64,000 nt of DNA, taken from Cristatella mucedo (Eukaryota > Bryozoa > Phylactolaemata > Cristatellidae). The stretch spans positions 922,501 through 986,500 of the forward strand of contig WPIO01000007.1 in assembly GCA_009760855.2 (NCBI GenBank), given 5' to 3'. The position numbers and the translations under genes are program-made. Position 1 is the stretch's first letter, and the number at the start of each line of letters is the position of its first letter. The notes under the pieces are model-generated. The model was not told the origin of the DNA, ran no database searches, and saw nothing but the letters and a program-made list of their open reading frames with translations. Shown here one piece after another: positions 10,243 to 23,060 of this stretch.

Positions 10243-11060
10243 TTGTCTGACTGTTTTCATGATTCTTGATTCACGTTCGTCAATCACGACGAGAACGGGC
10301 ACCTTGGCATTCTGACTCCGTTTAGGAGCAAGAATTTGAGCATATACGAAAAGAAATGGTCGTCACTATTTCGGAACGAGAGCATTTCTGTTGTATTCAC
10401 TGCCTATGTATCCGTTGATTTGAAACTTTCATTTTGCAACAAGCTTCTTTGTTCTAATCACTTTGGTGTGCAGCTAAGCTCTATATTTGGTAAGCAGGCC
10501 TACACGTGAAACGGTTCGGAAGCTTCCAGTTGCTTCGATAGAAACTTAGCGGATGAGTTCAGAACCTTTCAGTCGTTACGTGGGTCACTGAGCGAATCCG
10601 AGAGGTTTTCATGGTGACCCGTTTCGACTGGAAAGACCATGCTAACCAGGCTCACACTCAAGCAGGAGCCTCACGAGTTTTCTAATGTGAAAGAATGCTG
10701 TCGTTACATCATTATCAGGCGCGGATTAATTTGCTGAACCACAGTTATTTGGAAGCTTTAGAGTTTTGGCAGCCGCGTTAGAGTAAGCAGTTACGTTATC
10801 GCACGGGTAACTACATCATCACCGAAGCTGAGATGGCACTGGGTGCATTCGAAGGCAAGGTTGTTGGACCAAATGCTTGTCATGACTGATTTGTCAAAGA
10901 TTCTCACACACATTACATCTACCTGGTATAGGGACCGAATCCTATCGGTAAAACCAAAGGTAGTGACGTAGTATGAGAATTAACTGCCAAGACTCAATAC
11001 CTTTAGCGTGCATGCTCGTTTTTATGGTGCAGAGACAGAATCTACCACCCTAGAATATTC
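10243..11060. other. No gene recognised
   Basis: Nothing supported in this interval. Confidence 0.35.
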
Positions 11061-11175
11061 TTCGCTGGTTTGGTCCAGTGGTCCAAGTGCTCGCTCTACC
11101 AAGGTCAAGGTGAATGCATTTGGCAACCGAAATATGGTCTCGCGCCCCATGGAATATCTGAAGCGCCTGAATGGA
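11061..11175 (+). mobile_element. tRNA-derived SINE, family 2 (copy 1)
   Basis: Contains a perfect RNA polymerase III box A (TGGTCCAGTGG, 11071-11081). The following ~100 bp align with 25440-25555 (shared ctggtttggtc/ctgatttagca start, aaggt(g/a)aatgcatttg and cccatgg(a/c)atat(c/g)t). Two related copies with promoter boxes suggest a short retroposon rather than a tRNA gene. Confidence 0.5.
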
Positions 11176-11965
11176 GATTCAGTTCTCTTGGGGGGCTATA
11201 CAAATGGATTTTGTTCTTGTATTTATTCTAAAGACCGACAGCGAGCTCGCCTTTGCTCATGCTCAGCAGTGGTTGGCTCGCACTAACGACCGCTTTCGCC
11301 TGTCCGTCTATCGCTATCGTTTAGGACAGCTCGACGTCATCTTGCAGCTAGCTCAACGGCGGCCACAGCTTCTGCCGAGGACGCTCGTTGAAGCACTTGC
11401 TTGACTGAGCGAGCGAGTAAACGAAACTGCGAGTCTCTCCTATCCCAGTATGCAACATAATGATGCGAGCTACCTCAGGAGTTTCAAACAGGTAGTAATC
11501 CAGCAGTTTCCAGCTTATCCTCCATTATTTGCACGCCGACCTATTATCAGGCGCACCGGAAAAGCACCGGATGAAACTTGGATGGATTACGACGAGAGTC
11601 AGGGCGATTCGTGCTATACCGAGATCTTGGATAGCGGTGAGAACGCAACGAGGTAAGGCGGTTCGACGCTTACAAATGGCGTGAGCTGCATCTTTGGGAT
11701 TGCACGCCCATGGTCTACATGCTGATAAAGATTTAATTTGTAATTAATATTTCAGGCCATTTACGATATTCACACTTTTCGGTAAACAGAAACCATGCTT
11801 TGGCAGTTTAGCAATTATTAGGTGGAGGTAAAAGTAATTGCACCAAATTACGCTTCATACGAAAGCCAGTGTCTATCGTGCTGATGCGAGAGCATTTCTG
11901 ATTGAATATAGAGCGTGCTTTCCCATTGCGAAAGGATTTGTTGTGCCAGACCATAGTGAAAGGAT
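11176..11965. other. No gene recognised
   Basis: Frames at 11171-11404 and 11450-11656 have protein-like stretches but no family resemblance and no matching splice sites that I could support. Confidence 0.3.
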
Positions 11966-12010
11966 TTAACTCAGGGCAACGTGCTATGTACGGTTCTTTT
12001 CAATGTTTAT

Positions 12011-12047
<37 letters not shown>

Positions 12048-13178
12048 CCGATGTGATTGCCAAGCACAATCTAGGCTTTCGCTTCAATGGGGATGGCACT
12101 CAGCTGTACTTTTGCTTAGACCCCTCCCAGCCTTCGAGCACGTCGAATTCTCTCAACCAACTTGCAGCATGTACTGATGATGTCAGCGCATGCATGGCAG
12201 TACGTTTTCTTAAATTAAATTATGATAAAACTAACTTACTAGCTAAGGGCAAACCATGTGTGATACACAAATTGGAAAGGCTAACGCTCAAAATTGGCTC
12301 TGTCAGCTTATCTCCTGTTGAATCTGCTCGAAATCTAGGCGGTACGATCCTAAGTGACCTTTCGTTAGATGACCACATCAGCTCCACAATCAAGCCTGCC
12401 GACTTTCATCTACGTAAGCATGCTAAAACTTGGGCTTGTTTAGATAATGATACCACATCTAAGTTGGTCCATGCATCTGTGACATCCCGTCTTGACTTCT
12501 GTAACTCACTGCTTGCTGGATTACCGGCATGTACAGTCAAGCACTAGCAGCTGGCGCCGAACTCTGCAGCTGGCTTGTCTGTCGTGAGCGTCGAAGATAC
12601 CCATCACACCACTTCTCGCCGATCTGCACTGGCTACCAGTCAAGCGACGCATCGACTTCAAGGTTTTGTGGCTCACGTTTAGGTTCCTTCATTATTTAGC
12701 TCCAGCCTACTTATCAGGTCTATTCACCTAATAGGTCAAGCATTGCACAACTCACTTTTCGAAAAGTAACTGCTTTCCTATACCTCGTACAAGCCTAAAA
12801 TCCTTTAAGGACCATGCATTTAGTTCGCATGCTCCCGAAGCCTGAAACTCACTCCCGACCTGCGTCAGAAAATCTCCTGACTTGACCACATTTAAAAAGA
12901 ACTAAAGAACACACCTATTTAGGACAGCATTTAGCGGGTCCCTGTGATTCATCCTTTATGTGCTTATGCTTGCTGATATTGTTGCATACTGCCACTAACA
13001 GCACTTGCATGCTGACCCTGTGCATGTCACCCCTAACCATGTTCTTCTTGTTGTCAATCAAGCGTGATACCACTCATCATTCAATCGCGTTTCCTTTGAA
13101 GCGAATTCAAAGCACCTAGAAGGACATTGAGTTCTCTTAGGGCACATTTCCATGTGTATTAATATTATTATTACTATA
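11966..13178 (+). mobile_element. LINE family A, RT half to 3' end
   Basis: Starts inside the RT domain (QGNVLCTVLFNVYALSLS) and runs to the 3' UTR and an (ATT)n tail near 13165-13178. A frame of 188 codons (11981-12547) covers the palm end and the segment LDDHISSTIK to SRLDFCNSLLAGLPACTVKH, then a stop. The YADD box is replaced: the aligned bases read FNGDGTQ, so a catalytic Asp is lost. A (CT)n expansion sits inside the coding sequence. Further frameshifts follow 12550. Confidence 0.92.
12010..12046 (+). repeat. (CT)n microsatellite inside LINE ORF2
   Basis: The longer copy at 43170-43190 has only a short ctctctctctt at this point of the RT frame. Here it has grown to about 18 dinucleotides, adding Ser-Leu repeats before LADVIAK without breaking the frame. 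Confidence 0.9.
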
Positions 13179-14224
13179 TTTAACGTACACATTCGATATG
13201 TATGGGTTACGAGCGATTGTGCTACATGCATATGCCAGTAGAATCGATTAGGCACATTACTATCGTGGACGGACCGAAGCAGCATCGGCTGGTTAAAATA
13301 GTATGAAAGATTAATTTTCAGTCTTTGTTTAATGCTGTCCAAAGTCGATGCGATGCTTCCGCTATGTATACAACTCGACGGACGTAACATTAAGCTACAG
13401 CCGTGTTGGTTAGATAGTAATCAATTGAGACCCCCAGTGCCCACGGAGCCATAATGGTAAGACTCTATGCTTGCAAAATAGATTTATCTTTATATTTGAT
13501 TTGGGCAGTGTCGAATTGAACAGAAGAGGCAAGGATTAAGAAATTTTGCAAAGTTAAATACATCCGGCTTTGCTAACCGAGTGATGAAATCAACCATAAG
13601 AGCGCATTTAAATATATCCTGCTTGATATTGCTTGCTGATTGGTGGACTCCAAATAGGAGTTTAGCTGTTTTAGGCCCAAGAGTGTGATACCTTTGTCAA
13701 TTCAGCAGAGCATGCCCGGCTGAGATGCCAAATCAGGGCTATTTAATTATGAGCTGGAAGGTGGGCCGGTGCTAATGGTACCATTGGCATAAACAGCATC
13801 GTCGAAATTTTCAAGGCCTAGACAAGGCCGATGAATTTTCATAAAACTCGTATTTTTTCTAAACTGACCCTGTACACCGCGATCTGAAGCTAGATAAATA
13901 CTTAAACCATCGTGTTTAGACGACAATTTTGTATAATAATTACTAACTGAGCACAAATCTACGGCGTCTACGAGCGAAGGTCTGTCAAGTTGGTGCATTA
14001 ACGAACGAGTCAAATCTTTTAAATGTATAGCTGATATAAAAGGGTTTTTATTCACTCCGATCATGAGATGGCTACTCTCTATGGCTCACAGCTACGACAG
14101 TCAAATTGATTATGTACTCTGCTGTTGTGAAAGGACAGATGCAGCTTCTGAGTTTAATCTAAGTCGAAGAATACAATCTTTAAGTTGCACCAAATATGCC
14201 TCCAGCTGGCTAGAGGAATGCGTC
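13179..14224. other. No gene recognised
   Basis: A minus-strand frame at 13747-14064 is open for 105 codons with ordinary composition but no family resemblance; listed here rather than as a gene. Confidence 0.3.
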
Positions 14225-14372
14225 CTTTTCGAATAACAACTCCATTGACTGGTGCTGTTGGCTACCGAATGCGTACCGAAAGCCGCTTTGCTGACCTGCG
14301 TAACACCCACATGGTTTTTTGACTTTGTGGAGTTACTGACGGAGATACATTACATTACATTACATTGACTTG
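14225..14372 (+). mobile_element. LINE family B, 3' end only
   Basis: Family B 3' UTR (gttggctaccgaatgcgtac, then actttgtggagttactgacg) ending in four ACATT units at about 14350-14372, the clearest example of this family's tail. Confidence 0.88.
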
Positions 14373-14374
14373 CA

Positions 14375-16440
14375 CGAAAATGGGAAATACGAGGTAGGAC
14401 ACACTAAATGCTATTTTGAATAGATGTTTTGATGTCTGAATTTTCCTAGAAGTGAGTAAAAAACAACTTAAAGACAATGTGTTTTTTTTCATTGGGAGCC
14501 GGAGAAGGCTGGCGAGAAGTGATTTAATATGAAAGCTATGACACTCCCGACAGACAAGCCAGGCTTCAGAGTTTTGCAATAGCTGCAAGCTCCTGATTTC
14601 ATTAGCCGGTAAAATAACAAACGGTGAACTTTAAAAGTTGAGAAAGGATGTCCCGAATGCGTAGACCACCTTGGATGTAGTATCCCTGTCTAAGCTGCCC
14701 CAATTTTTGTAAATGAAATGCATCTGAAAGTGGGCTGACTTGACTCTGGAACTTATGTGATCGTCTAGTGAAAGTTCTTTTTGGAGCAGCTCGCCTATAT
14801 TTCGTACATATGTTTCAAACGATATGCTGGCATAGCCAATTTTGAGTGCTAATCTTTCCAATTTCTGAATCATATAATGTCAACCAATAACTATTTAGTT
14901 GATTATGTCGTCATTCAATCTGAGTAAGGCTTTTTAGCCTTTTTCGGATGTCAGCAATACGTATTAGCAGTAAGTGAGTTGAGGCAGCTTGATATGCTTG
15001 AATGGTGAGAGGGATCAAAGCATGGGCACAGCTGTGTGCCATCGGCATAGAAGTGAAAGACTAAATGCATACATTCTGAAAGAAATCTGACCAAGCACAG
15101 AGCACAGTTGTACCCACGTACTTAGGTGGCTCCTTGGACATTTTTCCAGTTGACATCATTGCTCTGGAGTATCCCACTGAGATAATACCTAAGCTGTTGC
15201 AGTGCTGTTCCAGTAATACCCGCTCGAAATGAGAGGCCCTGGAGAAGAGCTTGGTGATCTTAAGTATAAAACGCTGCCGACCGATCAAACAAAATAAACA
15301 GTTAGACTTGACATAATTCTGCCTTCCTGAGACAGTCCTAAATATACCAGAAAAAAGCTGACTCTATAGAGTGACTAGCTATAAAACCAGACTGGAACTT
15401 GCTTGAAAATTTTGAAGTTTTGATATAGGAGTTTAGCTGGTCCGAAGATACTTATTCCTGTATCTTTAATAGGAACGGAAATAGGGAGACGGGAGGAAGC
15501 TGCTGAAGGTCTTGTGGGCTGCTGTTGTATTTCTCAATTAGTAGCCTAATCGCAGCCTCTTTGAATTTGTTTAGGGACTTGCCTTGAGGCTAAGGGCATA
15601 TTGAATATGTTAGTTATGCGTGGCAGCAGAGCAATGCACTGCAGAAGTAAGAGAGTCGGAAATACGTTTAGAGAGCAAGTATCCTTCTTTGACTAGTAGA
15701 TGAACGTCAGGATGAGGTTAGTGGTAGAAGGCAGTAATACCGTCAATAAGGTACTGCAAGAAATTTAGGAAGACTAGTCTAACGGTAACGGTTCTGGGGT
15801 AGTCTGAGGTAGTTCTGAGGAGTCACTGTTATGATGCAATAACCTTATGGATGGACTGTCTGATCATGTCTATCCAGCTGACCAAGAAGCTAGAGAAGCG
15901 ATCTGCTAGATCACTATAAGGATCATTAGGTAAGCAGCTAACCTATCAGCATTTGTTAGAGTGCATCTGTAAGTCGACAATATTTTTCTAGAAGCAAGAC
16001 TTGACTTTCGCTAGGATATATTGGTAGAATCATTGCAGTCTCAAGCATGTCGACGGACAGTTACTCCTGACCATTTGTATACCCTCTCCAGCTTGCACTT
16101 AGTAGACCTAAATATTTTAATATCTTCGGTAAACCTTAGGCCATCTTGGCGAGGGCACACGGTGTGCTTAGTTATAGGTGCAAACTCAATAAGCACATCA
16201 GCAGGTGTCGGGCTGTAGCATTCTACCAACGACGATAGGTCGGAAAGGGGGTTGAGCAGCAGGGGCGAAGAAGATATGTGTGCTTGGAGCATAGATGTCA
16301 ATGGTCTTAAGGTTTCACTATTTATGGATGATTTTTTTATGTGGAGAAGCACAGACACTTTAGAATGAATGAGATCCGCATTTGATCAGATGAGCAGTGT
16401 TATATAATAGTAGCGACGACAGCTTACACTTGTGGGAGAA
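14375..16440 (-). mobile_element. LINE family A, long decayed copy
   Basis: Read on the minus strand it covers, in order: the end of the endonuclease (a decayed SDH region near 16400), the linker (SPLLLNPLSDLSSLVECYSP, then PITKHTVCPR), the RT fingers (DQLNSYIKTSKFSSKFQSGF near 15400), YADGTQL near 15035 where one catalytic Asp is Gly, then KLERLALKIGYAS and the C-terminal segment. Many frameshifts and stops. The 3' end abuts the ACATT tail of the preceding family B piece. Confidence 0.85.
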
Positions 16441-18049
16441 TATTTGGTCGGGTGTGACACCCTTCTAGGTGCAAGGGTCATGAACGTGAGCAACAAGCAA
16501 AAGTCAGTCATTCAGTGAATGAAACCCGGCACTTCGTCAGTTAAGTCGTCAAAATTAATTTTAAAACCACTCATATCGAGGAAAGATATACTTATTGCAC
16601 AAAGAATCGAAATTGTATACATATTCTGAGATAAAGGACTCTTTCACATGTGAGGCGATGGATTATTGCCACTACTGACATCTTGTTGTCAGAGGAGCTC
16701 AAAACAAGAGGTTTGAAAGGTTTCTTCGAGGGAATTGCAAATTATTTGATATAGTGGATCGCACATGCAACAAAGGTAATTTCCCAACCCATTCTGTTAG
16801 ATATTGGGGTATGGAGGAAGGAATAGCCTGTCGGGGTGGCGTTGGTTACTGTCGAGAAGTTAGTCAATTACAGCCAGGTCTTGATAGAAGCCACCAGGTC
16901 AAGATTGTCGTCAATAATCATGTCATGTATATGAGGATTTTATTGCACATTAGTGAGAATTCTAAATATAAGCATTACGATGGGTCACTGGGGTTATAGT
17001 AGGCCAGATCACCACTAAGTTCGAGTGCCTCACTTCAGTGCATGAGGGAGATTCAACAGATGCTGTTTATTTCAGTACCTGCCTCCAGGCTTAGGTTCGC
17101 GACTCTAGATAGAGAACTCCTGAGCTAGCCTAAAAAGGGATCAGCTGCACTAGGCCGGTAGAGGTTGGTGGTTTGGCAAGCCAAGCGGACCCAACATCCT
17201 CTCTTCCCCCAGTGGCCGAAATAGCACCAGTCTCACGGTGCATAGTCCCTTAGGTAGGCAGTGCTGTGCTATTGGTTGCTACGAGTGGATGCAGGCTGTG
17301 CATGTTGGCTGGAGTCGGTGGCACGGTTCTCCGAGATGAATCCAGCTCCGGTGTTTGACTTTATTACTTCTAAATGTTCAAGGGGCTTTCGGTCAAAACG
17401 CGTGTAAAAATAAAGTAACCAGTTTCGGCAACGTCAAGGTAGAACTGCGAGTTAGTACAGGTCGTATTACTCTTAGCTGATGTATTTAGGCCTGGCTGAT
17501 TGGCCAGCGGCTTCTGCGGCAGAGAAAGCAATTGGACCTTTTCTAGTTACGTCAGTGGCTCCTGCCACAGCGGAAACATTATTAACACGAGCTCAGGCAA
17601 ACCCAACACATATGCACGTGAGTATACTGATGTTATAAGAATATCAACTCTAATTTCACAAGCTCGTAGATGTCATAGCCTATAAGGTCACGAATGAAGT
17701 AATTAAGTCGATTGATTAGAGATTTTTACCTGCCGACCACTATCTGAGGTCAAAAGCAAAGCTTTACCTAAAAACTACAATAATAATACTAATTAATCGT
17801 CTCCATTATCAACCGTGATAATTTCAAGCTTGCCTAGAAGTAGCCACTAATCCTTAATGAAGATAAAACAGGAGCCGGGATAGCACTTATGCAAAAGTTA
17901 CTATGGTGGGTGGTGCGTGTGGGAACCCCAACTTTAAACTTTCACTAATGAACTCAAAACTTTGGTGCGATGGGATTCTCGCTGAGTCACGTTTTAAGTG
18001 CTTACATCTAGTCAGGATGCTTTGAGGAATCGGATGGTGCTGAATACTG
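16441..18049. other. No gene recognised
   Basis: May include further decayed LINE 5' sequence next to 16440, but no motif could be supported. Nothing recognisable between 16650 and 18000. Confidence 0.3.
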
Positions 18050-18728
18050 TCACGCTTGCTGGCCTACCGGCGTGAACCGTCAATCACTTACAGCTGATGC
18101 AAAACTCTGCAACTAGGCTTGTCTGTCATGAGCTTCGCAGTTGCCACATCACACCACTTCTCGCCGACCTACACTGGCTACCAGTCAAGCAACGGATCGA
18201 CTTCAAAGTTTTGTCGCTCACTTTTAGGTCCCTTCATTCTTTGGCTCCAGCCCATCTATCAGATTTACTCACCCACCAGGCCAAGCATCGTACCACTCGC
18301 TTTTCAGAATCTAAAATGTTACCGAAACCTCGTTTACACCTCAAATCCTTTGGAGACCATGGATTTAGTTCGTATGCTCCCAAAGCCTGGAACTCACTTC
18401 CGACTTGCGTCACAACATCCACTTACTTGACCACATTTAAAAAGGAACTTAAAAGCGCACCCATTTTGGAAAGCATTTCGGACAGCATTTAGTGGATCCC
18501 TGTTATTCTTCTTTTATGTGGTTATGCTGACATTGCGTATGCTGCCGAATGCTGACCCTGTGCATGTCATCCTTAACCGTGTCATTCATGTTGTTTATCA
18601 AGCACGGTACTACTCACTATTCGATCGCATTTCCTTTGAAGCAATTTTGCAAAGCGCCTAGACAGAGATTGAGTTCTCTGCAGAGGCTTTATCAAGTGTC
18701 TTATTATTATTATTATTATTATTATTAT
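18050..18728 (+). mobile_element. LINE family A, intact C-terminal segment and tail
   Basis: A 131-codon frame (18097-18492) encodes the RT C-terminal region without a break (CHITPLLADLHWLPVKQRID, then KAWNSLPTCV). The 3' UTR follows, and a tail of nine TTA units ends at 18728. 5'-truncated at about 18050. Probably one of the younger insertions here. Confidence 0.92.
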
Positions 18729-19186
18729 GCTTGCTTTCTTCCGAAGGAGAAAGCACTGCGACATCAGTGATAGCTGCTTGACTTTTATGAACCAACCGGA
18801 CAAGCATGGCTAAACAGTGACTCATAAGTTGCTTTACTTCATGTTTGGTAGACTTGTAAGTAATGCAGCCATTGGTGATTAATAAGCTGCTCATGAGCAG
18901 AGAGCTACTGCCATATGCTAGATTCCTGAAAGTCACGAGCGACCACAGGCAACAGCGTAGCAAGGAAACGGCTAATGTACCAAAATGTCTACGGGAAATG
19001 GATCCTTCACCTTGCGGGCACTAACCAGAAATTGTAATTATATCTCTTTTAAGACGTTGCTCTAGGCTTGCAGCAGCCTTCGCACTGTGATAATCCCACT
19101 GTGTTTCTCGTGAGCCAGGTCTAGGAGCCAGGATGGATAGTCTTACGGTTGAATCTAAATTGAATACATACGACAGTTTTGTTGAG
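18729..19186. other. No gene recognised
   Basis: Spacer between two family A insertions in opposite orientation. No motif seen. Confidence 0.4.
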
Positions 19187-19556
19187 CTTTTTATTATTAT
19201 TATTATTAATGTAATAATAATAATGTACTTGATAAAGCGCCCTCAGAGAACTTAATGTATTTCTAGGCGCTTTACATTTTCTGCAAAGGGAAATGCAATT
19301 GAATGGTAAGTAAAATCATGCTTGAAAAACAAACAAAATGAATAACATGGTTAGGGGTGACATGCACAGGGTCAGCATGCAAATGTGGTTAGTGGCAGCA
19401 TGCACAGTGTCAGCACGCATAAGCAAGTGAAGGACAAATCACAGGGACCCACTAAATGCTGTCCTCAATAGGTGTGTTTTTAAGTTTCTTTTAAATGTGG
19501 TCAGGTCAGGGGATGTTCTGACGCAGGTCGGGAGGGAGTTCCAGGCTTTGGGAGCA
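19187..19556 (-). mobile_element. LINE family A, 3' end only
   Basis: (ATT)n/(AAT)n tail at 19190-19230, the conserved 3' UTR, then only the last codons of ORF2 in reverse complement. Breaks off at 19556. Confidence 0.9.
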
Positions 19557-20858
19557 TTATTGAACCGTTATATAAAAATTATAGCGAGACTGATTGTGGC
19601 AGTAGTGCAAAACCTGATACTCTTTATCTGGTCGGAGGCTGTTTTCTGCTGTCCTTATATCCAGGACGCACCCACCGTATTTGAAATCGAGAATAATATT
19701 ATTACAAGAACTATTGCATATCCTTTCAGGTAATCATAATCAAAAACTAGGCTTCAATAACGGATAAGCAAACTGGAAGAGATTTTGTGTTCTTGTAGCA
19801 ATATGTAGCTGGCACTAATGCTTTATTTTGAAGTATTTAGGCTAATCAAAGGCAAATCAGAAATCAGCACAGGATTGTAATTCTCTGCTCAGAGCTGTAA
19901 TTTAAGAGAAGTATGTACAACTTGCCAAGGAATGTCGTAAGTTTTGGACGGTGTATACAGAAGTTACGGCCGTCCAAAGAAGATATATATCTCGGCAAAC
20001 AGGCATCTCGATCCGAAGGCAATATGTGCTAAGTAACATGCCGAAAACCTTGATGGCCTAGTCGACCCAAATACACATAGAACTTTGACAGGGCAATGGA
20101 ATCCGGCTGACATGATTTTCATCATGCTGACCAGTTGGCCACGTGATAAACTCGCGTCTGATCTGAAAATGCGCATCTTGAATTACCCGTCGCAGCTAAG
20201 GAACTAGTGGCTTCGGCTGACATCGATGCGTATCTTACGAAAGATTCTACGAAAGTGTAACCGAAGTAAGCTGATTGTAGTCGCAGAAATAATTGGACAG
20301 CCATTTTGGTCTTGAGTCCGTCTTGAAAAAAATAATTTAGCACCGTCCAGTCAAACCCGTGGATTTAAACGTGGTTGGTTGGGAGATGGCAGCAGTGGGT
20401 TCGACTTTCCGTTAGATTTTATGCAGCAAGTACCCGGGAATGGGATTCTGTATGCAGCTTTAAAGCAGCTTGTAACTTTCAAAATGGTCTAATTTAAAGC
20501 AGGACAAAGAGTTTAGGTAGGCTGCACTATTACATATAGTAAGAATATTTGATAATAATACAAATATACAAAACAATTTTTGGGAAAACCAATAGAAATG
20601 TAAAAAACATTGCATGACTTATTTCTCTTATTTTCTGTAAATACACTCAACCAGAGAGACTAAACTAGTATAATCTCACTGCTAGGAATACATGGCTTGT
20701 AATGTTACTAAGAGACCTGCAAAAGCGATCGCTATCCCTCTCAAGGTATCATCCTACTCAGGGGCCTTTGCAAAACCTCTTCGAAATGACGTATTCCTTC
20801 CAAGAATGCACTTTCTAAACTTGATGGTAACGACGTGCACGTTTGTTGTCTTTTGCAG
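19557..20858. other. No gene recognised; probable intron or 5' flank of next exon
   Basis: No repeat family recognised. The last 20 bases form a pyrimidine-rich acceptor (gtttgttgtcttttgcag). Confidence 0.35.
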
Positions 20859-21111
20859 TTGTCTGAAAGTGCTGACATCTATAATATGATATTATCGTGC
20901 TTAGGAAGTTTCCTTGCCATGCATGTTGCTAGATGCAGTCCAGCTTCGCTGTCTTTACAGTTCTGCCAGCCTCAAGTGAGCCATCGCTTACTACCGCTTA
21001 CGATTGATGACGTCTTCCAAAATAAGTGCCAAGAAATCTACGAGGATTCCGCGGCTTTAAGCCTAGGCGACTACGTTCGTCGAGCCAATACAGACCTTTT
21101 CATTGAGCAAA
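20859..21111 (+). CDS. Strong internal exon candidate, unknown protein
   Basis: An 84-codon open frame lies exactly between a good acceptor (polypyrimidine then TTTTGCAG, ending 20858) and a consensus donor (CAAA|GTAAGT, at 21112). It starts in phase 0 and ends after one base of a codon. The translated part begins LSESADIYNMILSCLGSFLA and ends with LGDYVRRANTDLFIEQ. It is rich in acidic and aromatic residues, with no low complexity. A second possible acceptor (tgtctttacag, ending 20960) would give a shorter exon in the same frame. I do not recognise the family. It is the best host-exon signal in the window. Confidence 0.5.
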
Positions 21112-21215
21112 GTAAGTTGGTACAGGCTATTATTATTAACTAGGTCAGTTCACTATTCATGGGACTTCAAGTTCTGAGGTTACTGCGTCAGTGCATAGTT
21201 TTGCAATGGGTATAT

Positions 21216-21494
21216 GTAATGTAATGTATCTCCGTCAGTAACTCCACAAAGTCATAAAGACCATGTGGGTGTTACGCAGGAGAGTTTTGTAAAGCGCACT
21301 CAGCCTAAGCGGCTTTCGGTACGCATTCGGTAGCCAACAGACTTCGTCTCACGCAACAAAGAGAAAGTGGGAAGCATAGCAGAGTCAGGAGAGCAGTTGA
21401 GGTAGTGAGTAGCATAGAAGTAGCAGTTCAGGACCGCTGAAAAAGATGTGCCATAGTCGGCAGTTGGAGAGTAGTTGTCGTTGCGTAAGAAGGT
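21216..21494 (-). mobile_element. LINE family B, 3' end only
   Basis: Starts with tgtaatgtaatgtatctccg (tail plus UTR end), then family B 3' UTR through gttgtcgttgcgtaag. Nearly identical to 61845-62110, so the two copies look recent. Homology ends at 21494. Confidence 0.92.
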
Positions 21495-22139
21495 ATGCTA
21501 ACCCCTATAACTTGTGATAATAATGGAAGCGAGGATAGCATATGATGTAGTAGGATCCAGTAGATGAGCGAGCAAGCCAAAGGAAGCTGCGATATTTCAA
21601 AAGGTTTAAAGTTTTTTGCTGAAAATCTTTTCAAGACACACTCATAATTAAGACTGTAAATAACATCCTGACAACGTGTGACCACTGCGATTCAGCAATT
21701 TGAAGCGAGTTCTTGTTCAGCACTAAATTCCACGGCAGGTGGCCTTGAGTCCCTTTGCATTTTAAAGTTATAGTTTGACTGATGGAGCGAAATATTAGGG
21801 AGATTTAGAGAATAGAAACGTAGGAATAACCCTTGTGTTTCATTACTGATTTGGGACCATTCAAAACAAAGAAAATACTTGAAATACTTCTGATGTCACG
21901 AGCTGCTCACATGTATGATCTAGAATGATCTCAAAAAGTATCTATCAGCTGTGAATTACTCTCATGAAGATCTTTCGCCGTCCCACTCATCCAATGAAGA
22001 GCAACGGCGAATGCCTGCTGTGACCTGCAAGCATAAGAAGCGCTAATCTTAGCTTGTTCTTACGCTAGAACTTGTTGTCACTGAATATGCTCACTTTTGT
22101 GTTCAAAAAGTTTCGATTGCATTTGCATAACCCTGCTAT
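21495..22139. other. No gene recognised
   Basis: Nothing supported beyond the LINE edges. Confidence 0.35.
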
Positions 22140-22618
22140 TAGATGCATTTCGATAGGCAGGCCCGCCATGGCTTCGCTCCTTCGCATCTAGCTGAACTGC
22201 TGCACCAGTTTCAGCCTCTTTGAGCGCTCAGATCCTGTATGGACAATAAATTAGCTGTTCTATTCCTCCGCTTATAGACCAATGGCGACAGAAGCTTAAG
22301 CTCTGCAAGTCCTATATTGTGGAACTCGCTTCCACAATTCTTACACAACGGCAACTGCTCTCCTGCTGCCGATTATGGCTCATCCTTTTCAGCGGTCCTG
22401 AGCTGTTACTTCCACGTTACTCACTACCGCAACTGCTCTCCTGACTCTGCCATGCTTCCCTCTTTCTCTTTTTGGCGTGAGACAACGTTTGTTGGCTACT
22501 GAATGCGTACCGAAAGCGGCTTAGGCTCGGAGTGAGCTATACAAAACTCTCCTGCGTAACACCCATATTGTCTTTCAGACTTTGTGGAGTAACCGACGGA
22601 GATACATTACAACACAGC
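22140..22618 (+). mobile_element. LINE family B, C-terminal segment and 3' UTR
   Basis: Begins in the conserved C-terminal part of ORF2 (HGFAPSHLAELLHQ-like, then CMDNKLAV) and runs through WNSLPQFLHN to the 3' UTR and a short tail (atacattacaac). Stops interrupt the frame. Confidence 0.88.
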
Positions 22619-22829
22619 CATGAAAACCGATGCTCAGATGTATTATGCTGCAGTAATCACAGGAGTTTTCTTTTCCTACCAAAAAAGCCACTCGGGGACT
22701 AACCCATGTTTACATCCTGCGTCTTGCTTCAATCCTGCTTCTGTCTACCTTTTTAGCAGGAATTTTATGAGGTCGGTTTGCCTTCCATCTTGCTTCTTTC
22801 TTACCGCCTACTAACTCCACCCTCCCAGT

Positions 22830-23060
22830 ACCAATGAGGCTCAGGCGAGATAAATCTTGCTGATCAGTTGCATCAAATGCTGCCAAAAGATCCAGCAAAA
22901 CAAGCAAATAGACTCTACTTAAGTCGGCAATCATGTGACGATTGTTATAAAAAAAAACGGTACTGACTCTGAGTAGTGAATAGTTATAAAACCAGACCGG
23001 TAATTTCTAGTTCAAAGTTTCGTAGTGTTCATGATGAAGTTGCTTCTGTAATTGAGTTAC
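22830..23060 (-). mobile_element. LINE RT fragment
   Basis: The minus strand reads SGFITIHYSES, then LVLLDLLAAFDATDQQDLSR: the RT motif A region (LLDLSAAFDTID in better copies). No 3' UTR is attached, so this is an internal fragment. Confidence 0.75.
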
